Shown here piece after piece: positions 57,354-64,000 of a stretch of DNA of 64,000 nt (positions are counted from its first letter, which is position 1; every line of letters starts with the position of its first letter). The notes below the pieces were generated by a model. That model saw only the letters and a list, made by a program, of their open reading frames with translations. It was not told where the DNA came from and made no database searches. The DNA lies in assembly GCF_000321225.1 (NCBI RefSeq), contig NW_004450330.1, forward strand, positions 465,989 through 529,988, read 5' to 3'. The position numbers were made by a program, and so were the translations under genes. Origin of the DNA: Odobenus rosmarus divergens. Taxonomy: Eukaryota > Chordata > Mammalia > Carnivora > Odobenidae.

Positions 57354-58844
57354 AGACTCTGTGCTCTTAAGTCAGGAAGTGGGGGGAATCTCTCAGACAA
57401 GTCAAGGGTGCAATTTTCTGTGTGTAAAGCTGCAGTCCCAGAGAGCACAGTGGGAAATTCGCTGAGGGCTGGGGTCAGAGGCGACGAGGCACAGAGCATG
57501 ATGGGGAGGATGGCACTCGAGAGAAGCGACGGCCATAGACAGGAGACCTAATGGCTCTTCATGTCCATCACTCTACCTTCCTTCATGTCCATGTTCCATT
57601 TTCTCCTCTCTTCCTGGAAGCTCATGCCATCCTGTTGGTTGGATTCCTTTCTCATTTTGCTGGAGTACATCCCCAGGTAATGTTCAGACTAGGTGGGCAG
57701 AGGCTCTTCTTTCAGAGTCTGAAACGTAGTTGCTATTGGCTGTGCGGGGCAGTCCCTCTGTGCCTGGGAGCGCCGTGGAGTCTTCGGGGGAGGCCGTTCT
57801 GCTGGACACACCTTCCTGCCGGGTACTGGGCCAGGGAACTGGTGGGCGGGCCAGACCCACAGGGACTGCATACAGATGGAAGCCTCTTCCCACCAGCCAC
57901 CGTGCCCTCCGTGGCAGAGAAAGGTTGGCTCATGCCCCACGGGGCATCTCTATCGACCGCAGCGCTGAGGAGCTACCCCCAGCCTGTCCACCTGACACAG
58001 AGCGCAGGCCCAGGCCTCAGCTGCCCCCGATGCCAAGCTCAGAGTTCTTCAAGGGAGTACCCCAATGTTTGCTCCATGCCCAGTCTGCCCTCTGTTGCTG
58101 GAGCTTGGGGCTTCTCCAGGGCTCCTCGGGTGAGAGCCACGTCCACCCCTGGCACACAGGGCAGCCACTTCTCTGCTTGATTTTTCCACCCAACCTGTCC
58201 CACCTGCCTATGTCTTCCCAGAATTTACCCGAACGTCTTGGCTGCTGACTGTCCTTCTTGCTTCCCAGTATTGTTGTCAGATCCTTTAAACACATACACA
58301 CACGCATGTGCACATCTCTTCTGCCCTTTTGGGGAGATGGGGCTGGGACGGATGCCCCCTGGAGCACAGTCCCATGCAGTTCAGATGGCATTTTCTAGCA
58401 CTTTTTGTTCTGGGTTCTACCCTTTGGAGGTTTCCCACGTCCTCTCTCCGCAGTGTTGCTAGGGAAGGCCATGCATTATTTAGGACTGTTTTGCTGTGCA
58501 GCACTCCTATGCACACGAAGGGACTTGCTCACTTTCTGTCCCAGGGAAAAATGTGGGGCCCGTCTGTGCCAGGGACGCTTGCTGGCACAGAGTTCACCAG
58601 AAAGTGCTGCTATGTCCCAGCTGCAGTCACACCCCTTTTTGCTGGGGAGACAGTGAAGCTTGCAAAGAGAAAACCCCAGATTACAATGCTTTCTAGATGG
58701 GAGCTGAGGTCCCTGTCAACCATGACCGGGCCAGTTGGTACAGGGATGTCATATATTTTGGAAGTGAGTGGGTAATGATATATTTGTCCGTTGACGTAAT
58801 TAACTAAGTGGAGTGACACCTGACAGATGTGGATGCAGAGGGCA
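57354..58844. other. Intron, nothing recognised
   Basis: GC-rich with long chance ORFs in two + frames (57551-58180, 57730-58248). No domain, splice context or repeat is recognised. Confidence 0.45.
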
Positions 58845-58995
58845 GAGAAGCCAGATCTTTGGGGAGGAGGTGACCCTTGGTGGAGGTCCTACAGAGGAGG
58901 CAGGTTTCTGGCAGGTGGTGCAGGGGAGGGTCTTCCAGCTGAAGGAGCAGCATGAGGGGAGGCCCAGAGGCGTGCAGGCAATTCTCTGAGTCTTC
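58845..58995 (-). mobile_element. L2 fragment, antisense
   Basis: 'ttggggaggaggtgaccctt', 'gtcttccagctgaaggagca' and 'gcatgaggggaggcccagag' follow antisense L2. Confidence 0.6.
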
Positions 58996-59394
58996 CAGCA
59001 CCAAAACCATAGTCTATGCATAAGCGATTAGCACAGCATATGGTGCATATAGAATGTGTGTGCGCTTATCCACATGCATGTCTTCTCATTTCTTTTCCTG
59101 AAAACAAAAGGTACCCAGGTCTACTTGAGTTCAGATGTCAGGGCTGTCACTCAAACCTTCCCCCATCTGCTGACCGTTGTCTAAAACAATTACAAAAGAA
59201 TTTCACCTCCTGACCTTAAAATGTTGATCTTTTTTCAAAATATAAATGTACGGACGGGAGTAGGGTATGGTGCCTCGCGTCTTGGCATCTTCTGCCGCAG
59301 AGAGAGGAGACTGTCAAGGGGCCCAGGAAAGCTGCTTCAGCCACCAGTCCCTGTGTGAAATCTCTACATTTCCATCACAGACGTGGACTGTCTA

Positions 59395-59490
59395 AGCCAG
59401 ATGAGCTAACTTCCCCCATTTTATTGACAGCAAAACAGAGTCCCTGGGAAGTCCTGTGGCTTACTTGGGGTTGGTTGTACAGGAGGTTAG
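59395..59490 (-). mobile_element. MIR fragment, antisense
   Basis: 'cccccattttattgacagca' then 'aaaacagagtccctgggaag'. Confidence 0.5.
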
Positions 59491-59754
59491 TGGTGGAGAA
59501 TTATGGAAAATTTGGGTCACCATAGAACCTTGGAGATGACTGCTTTGGAATATTTTTAGCATGGAACCAGACATTCAGCCCCGGCTCCAATAAATCTTCA
59601 TCAAGAGCAGAGCGTTGTTGTCAATTAGGATGATGTACTGAGCGATTTTTAGAACCACAATAAGTAAATTATTACTATTTTAAAGGTACCTCTTGGGCCG
59701 GTGGCCTGAAATAAGACATATTGTGGAGAGAGTGCCTCTAAGGCAAGAGCATGT

Positions 59755-59905
59755 GGTGTCATACCACCGTCACAACATGCAGATGGAGGTGTTGCTATCC
59801 CCTAATTTACAGAGGAGGAAAATGTGGCTCCAAGAAGGTGAGCCAACTGTCTGGCCCACTGGGGGTGGGAGCAGAAGCAGGGACTCCACGCCAACCTCTT
59901 CTCCC
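59755..59905 (-). mobile_element. MIR SINE, antisense
   Basis: 'tcccctaatttacagaggag', 'gaaaatgtggctccaagaag', 'gcagaagcagggactccacg'. Confidence 0.6.
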
Positions 59906-60004
59906 TACTTTACCCCATTGGGACTGGGGGTGGGGAGAGATGCCTGGTTTGTGTTGGATCCACAACCCCCCCAGCAGGGGGTAGAGGCCCTCCCAACCAG
60001 CCAG

Positions 60005-60745
60005 TGACTTTATTTTTCTTGCTGTAAATGTGTTTTGAAGTATAAATAGGCAGAAAGTATACAGATCTCAGGGGACTAAGCTTGATGGTTTTTACCAACT
60101 GAACACACTAGTATAGCCAGAACTCAAAGAACAGAACCATGTCTGACCCCCGCAGGAGCTTCCTCCTGCCCTTCCTCATCACCTCCTGCCCAGTATCAGC
60201 GCTGCCCTCACTTCACCATCCCAGCTCCAGAACCTGATAAGTGAAGCCGCACAAGATGTAATTTTCTTTTGCTCACGATTGTGTTTGTAATTCGTCCATG
60301 TGTTTGCATGTCATTGTAGGTCCTTCCTTCCCATGGCTGATTAGTGTCCCGCTATATGAAGAGACACAATTTATGTGTACAGTCCACTGTTGGTGGACCG
60401 CAGAACTGTTGTTTCCAGATTGTGCTTTTACAAATAATGCTACTGTGGGTATGCGTGCACTTGCATTTGGTACACCTGTGTGCACCTGAACTCAAACTGC
60501 AGGCCAGTGGTTCAGCTTTAGTTTCCCGGAGTGGTTGTGCCCGCTTGCATGCTTTCAGCATTATGAGAGTTCCAGTTGCTCCACATCCTTGTCTACACTT
60601 GCTAATGTCTTGTTTGCATTTTGGCCATTCGGGTTAGCACGTAGCAGAGTCACTTCATGGCGCTAACTTGCACTTCTCCGATGATTCATAAAGTTGAGCA
60701 CTTTTTCATGGACTCATTGGCCATTTGGATATTCACTTCTGGGGA
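60005..60745 (-). mobile_element. LINE-1 (L1M-type) 3' region fossil, antisense
   Basis: Long collinear match to old antisense L1: 'aattcgtccatgtgtttgca', 'tccactgttggtggaccgc', 'ctgttgtttccagattgtgc', 'agagttccagttgctccaca', 'tccttgtctacacttgctaa' and 'tgagcactttttcatggact'. No open frame. Confidence 0.8.
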
Positions 60746-61499
60746 ACAAGGATTCCTTTTTCATTTTTTAGTTGGCAAACATTTCCAAAAATGGCTCCTG
60801 TGCTGAAAGATCCCTTGTTTCTCTTGCCACCTGGTTGATCATTTCTAAGCCTCAGCTTGTGGCAGCTTGAAGAAGGGCTCCGAAGCCAAGGGGAGTCCGA
60901 AAGAGGAGTCAGAGGGTGGGCCCAGCTGACACGGGGCATCCCCGGAGCTTGGGAAGTTTCACAGCCGCAGTGAGGACTTGCCCTGTGTGCTTTGGCACTG
61001 CTGTGCCTCTGTCAGTGTAAAGGTCTCTCAAATAATGAGAAGAGATGATTTATATCACACTTAGAGCTAAAGACGTGCCCTGAACCCCATCTGCCCCCCC
61101 TCCTTCTCGCTTCCTTTATAGAATCGGGCTCTGGATTGATTTCCATGACTGCAGAGGAATGACCATAAACAGAGATCTTCCCTTCTCCCCAGCTCCTAAC
61201 TAGGCAGGGAACACACAGGGAATTGGGTTTGCTGAAAAGGCTTGGCATTTTGGGCATTGAGGACCTAATGTGTGCCTAGAGCTTTAAAATATTTAAGAAA
61301 GCTCTCAAGATCTGGCAGTGATTATCAGCTCAAAATTTTCCTGATGCCAAGTGCCAGCCCATCTCCCCTCACTTGGAGAAGGAGCTGCTGCTGGCCTCCC
61401 AGACAGAGCCTACCTTGTTACCAGCCATCCCCAAGCTTATCCTCCCCAAGGGCAACCACGCAAGTGCCCGGATGGGAAGGAGAGAGCTGGAAGTGGCAT

Positions 61500-61600
61500 A
61501 TGGTGAGCACCGACTATGTGCCGGTCACTGTGCTAAGTACGTTACACTTTCTAGCTCACTGACTCCTCACCACAAGCCTCTTGTCAATTAAAACCTGCCC
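61500..61600 (-). mobile_element. MIR fragment, antisense
   Basis: 'gagcaccgactatgtgccgg', 'tcactgtgctaagtacgtta' and 'tcactgactcctcaccacaa'. Confidence 0.7.
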
Positions 61601-61704
61601 TATTCTCAGGGGATTTATAGGAGAGTGGGGAGCTAAGCCGGAAATGCTGCCAGGCAAGATTAATTTATTCCAATTGCTTAAAACCTCTGGAGAAGACACG
61701 CCCA

Positions 61705-61840
61705 GGAGCAGAACATCAGCTCGTTCATTTAATAGACAGTTTCTGGGCCATCCCCCTGTGATGGGTGCAGACTGAGACCTGTAGGTCCTAAGACAGGTGA
61801 GTCAGGGTCATGTCCTTTAAGAAGCTTATAGACGCCTTGT
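61705..61840 (-). mobile_element. L2 fragment, antisense
   Basis: 'cagctcgttcatttaataga', then 'taagacaggtgagtcagg' and 'ctttaagaagcttatagacg'. Confidence 0.5.
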
Positions 61841-61974
61841 ACCCATTCATTGTTCAATGACTAGGATTGAAAATCCTTGCCACATCGGTCTAAGTGGAAG
61901 AAGAGCACACTTCCGCTCGGTATGCCTTGTGCATGGCGCCCACCCATGTCCTGCCAACATGCCACGCGTGGGGA

Positions 61975-62178
61975 CCAGCTCCTGGCTCGGGCCCTTCTCG
62001 GCTATGTGTCCTTGGGCAAGTGACTCACCCTCTTTGTGTTTCAGTTTCCTCCTCCTTAAAATGGGGATAATAGTAATAATCGTAATAATAATCCTACCCC
62101 AAAGGGTTGTTGTGATATGAGTTTGATACCTACATGCATGTGAGCAGCTACAAATAGCTTAGGACACCACCTGACCAC
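61975..62178 (+). mobile_element. MIR SINE, 5' part (split by a SINEC)
   Basis: TGTGTCCTTGGGCAAGTGAC, 'tttgtgtttcagtttcctcc', 'ttaaaatggggataatagta', 'aagggttgttgtgatatgag'. The tail is cut by the SINEC and resumes at 62361-62395 (ataatgagtcttcaataaag). Confidence 0.85.
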
Positions 62179-62190
62179 ATAATAAGTCTT

Positions 62191-62360
62191 TTTTTTAAGA
62201 TCTTATTTATTTATTTGAGAGAGAGAGCACAAGAAGAGGGAAGGACAAGCAGACTCCTGGCTGATCACAGAACCCACCATGGGGCTGGATCCCAACATCC
62301 TGGGATCATGACCTGAGCCGAAGGCAGACGCTTAATCGACTGAGCCACCCAGGCGCCCCT
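62191..62360 (-). mobile_element. SINEC, antisense, inserted in a MIR tail
   Basis: Poly-T with AAGATCTTATTTATTTATTT, 'ggatcccaacatcctgggat' and head 'gagccacccaggcgcccc'. 12-bp duplication with one mismatch (ataataagtctt at 62179-62190, ataatgagtctt at 62361-62372). The middle is diverged. Confidence 0.94.
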
Positions 62361-62399
62361 ATAATGAGTCTTCAATAAAGAGTTTAATAAAGTTCAATA

Positions 62400-62510
62400 A
62401 AGATTAACTACAATTAACCCGAAACTAATGTAACATTGTGTGTCAGCAATACTCGAATACAAAATATATAAATAAAATGTAATGTAAAATGTAATAAAAA
62501 TGTAACCATA
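62400..62510 (+). mobile_element. LINE-1 3'-terminal fragment
   Basis: 'aagattaactacaattaacc', 'cgaaactaatgtaacattgt' and 'gtgtcagcaatactcgaata' with an A/AT-rich tail. Confidence 0.55.
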
Positions 62511-63224
62511 CTTAGATGAGGATTTGGGTTTGGGAGGGGGGTTGTTCACAGAGGCATGATTTGGGGAGCAATGCAAAGCCTGAATCAGAACCAGGTGGGG
62601 CACAGGGGTATAGCTGAAGGAGGGTGGGGGCACGTTAAGAGGGGAGTCAAGGGTTGGTCTAGGCATGGTGACTCTGTGACCATGTGCCTGGGGATGAGCA
62701 GTCTGTTTTCTGGGCCTGAAAAACAGGATGACCAGTCCTCCCTGGCCAACAGTGGCCATCCTTGTGAGGATCACAAGAGGTTACAGAGAGGAGAGTGTTA
62801 AAGCCACCAGTACTCTGTGCGGATACGGGACCGTGCCGCCTCACCTCAGGTGAAGGAGAGCAGGGCACCCTCTGGTGTGAGCCTTCCCGGGCATCAGCCA
62901 AGTCCTGCCTTAGTTCTAAGGGCTCTCCACATGAACTCTGCAGCTGTAGTAAATGAAAATTTCCATAAAACACACTCTTGACCACTTTCTCATCCCTTAG
63001 GATATTATTCTTCTCACAGCTCTTGCATTAGTATTTGCTATTTACAGTTTGATTGCATCTTAGTACATTATAGAATGCTTTTAAACTATCACTTATTCTG
63101 TTATCAAAAAAAAAAAAAAGAAGTGGGAAGATGCAGCTTCAGACCTCTAGCATGTTCCTGTTGGCTTGGGGAAACTAGGCCTGTACAAGCCAGATGAGAC
63201 AACTGTAACCACCACCATCTTCAT
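62511..63224. other. Intron, nothing recognised
   Basis: No gene. Contains a 13-A run near 63106-63119. Confidence 0.5.
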
Positions 63225-63615
63225 TCTTGATCCAGCAGACCAGCACCACTCCTCTCTCTCTAGACCTCCCGGCCTGTCCTGTCTTAAGCTTCTCTGCCTT
63301 TGCCTATTCTCTTGGCCTAGAATACCCTCCTCCCTGACATCACATAAAACTCCTATTCACCCTTCAAAACCTCATTCAGTTATCCTCTTTGAAGCTTTCA
63401 AACAGTTCGTCCATAGGAACCACCCAGTTTCTGTCCCCTGTGCATTTAAGAATTATTGCGTATATTATACTCTATTCGGATTATTCACCTGTTTTAATTT
63501 GGGTCCACGAGCCCTCCTCTACTTCCAGGGCTGCCTCTGGCCTTGGCTTTGTTATCTCTGTATCCCTGGGTCCAATCAGAGGGCCTGGAAGAGTGTAAGA
63601 GCTTAATCAACATGT
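63225..63615 (+). mobile_element. L2 element, long 3' fragment
   Basis: 'gcctttgcctattctcttgg', 'cctagaataccctcctccct', 'cacccttcaaaacctcattc', 'atattatactctattcggat' and 'ctgtatccctgggtccaatc' in L2 order. The 146-residue ORF across it is chance. Confidence 0.8.
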
Positions 63616-63974
63616 CTGCAGTAAAACTAACTAAACTTGGTCCTACATCCAGAGGTTCTATGGCTTATGGATTTTAATTCATGAATTTTTCCAGAACTGG
63701 ATATTAGAAGAAAATGCATCCCTCTGCTGATCATCAAAAGACACTACAGGAGAAGTGTGAGGGTTCAAAGGAATTTCAAACAGCCTCCCTAAGCCTAACC
63801 TGTTTCTCGGAGGAAGCCCCCTGCAGATCCCCTCCTAGTTCAGAGACTTTCATTTTTATCACGATCTGCAACGAGAAGTATTTTTTTCCATTGAGACACA
63901 CTGAACACCCACATCAGAGACAAAGTTTTCATGGAATGATATTGACCCTTGCTATGGTCATTGCTCTTCATTTT

Positions 63975-64000
63975 CTCTTTCTTTCTTTCTTTCTTTCTTT
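63975..64000 (+). repeat. (CTTT)n microsatellite, runs off the window end
   Basis: At least six CTTT units reach the final base, so its full length is not visible. Confidence 0.95.

Noticed and set aside
57551..58248. Overlapping 209- and 172-codon ORFs on the + strand
   Set aside because: Two frames and the - strand are all open here because the DNA is GC-rich. No domain is recognised.

Overview
This window is nuclear DNA from a mammal of the order Carnivora. Ten near-complete copies of the carnivore tRNA-Lys-derived SINE (SINEC/Can-SINE) are present, along with ancient mammal-wide MIR, L2, L1M, MER5-like and MaLR repeats. The usual SINEC form here (head GGGCGCCTGGGTGGCTCAG, middle GGGCTCCCTGCTCAGCGGGG) is the type I associate with arctoid carnivores (bears, pinnipeds, musteloids) rather than cats or dogs. 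That placement is from memory of the subfamilies and the species is not resolved.

Only one protein-coding segment is convincing: the main coding exon of SPSB4 (SPRY domain and SOCS box protein 4) at 4379-5225 on the + strand. It has a splice acceptor, a short 5'UTR, a strong Kozak start with an in-frame stop six bases upstream, 231 codons covering the whole B30.2/SPRY domain, and a consensus phase-1 donor. The SOCS-box exon was not found and is inferred to lie beyond position 64000, so positions 5226-64000 read as the first ~58.8 kb of the following intron. Positions 1-4378 are the end of the preceding intron.

Layout: 1-2130 is AT-rich, T-rich on the + strand, and made largely of old antisense LINE-1. 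2130-4378 is GC-richer with MIRs running up to the exon. 5226-31600 is GC-rich intron with many MIR/L2 fossils, two SINEC copies plus one SINE remnant, MER5-like and other DNA transposon fossils, three GT microsatellites (15.8-19.95 kb) and a C-rich tract with G-quadruplex potential (27.3 kb). 31600-34650 is an AT-rich island with an antisense L1 and an old SINEC. 35106-35565 is a solo MLT1-type LTR. 36-47 kb is MIR/L2-rich with two SINECs nested in older repeats. 47.4-48.8 kb holds L1 3' sequence. 52-57.4 kb carries the youngest-looking SINECs, including a head-to-head pair and a SINE-L1 composite flanked by a 79-bp direct repeat. 58-64 kb returns to MIR/L2/L1 fossils and ends in a CTTT microsatellite that runs off the window.

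No other protein-coding gene, RNA gene, CRISPR array or prokaryote-like system is supported. The most unusual structures are the 79-bp-flanked SINE-L1 composite (56829-57353), a SINE-head fossil between two direct repeats (6540-6598), the inverted SINE pair (54852-55233), a triple CCAAT array at 34-35 bp pitch (41928-42001), and candidate CTCF and RFX motifs in the large intron.
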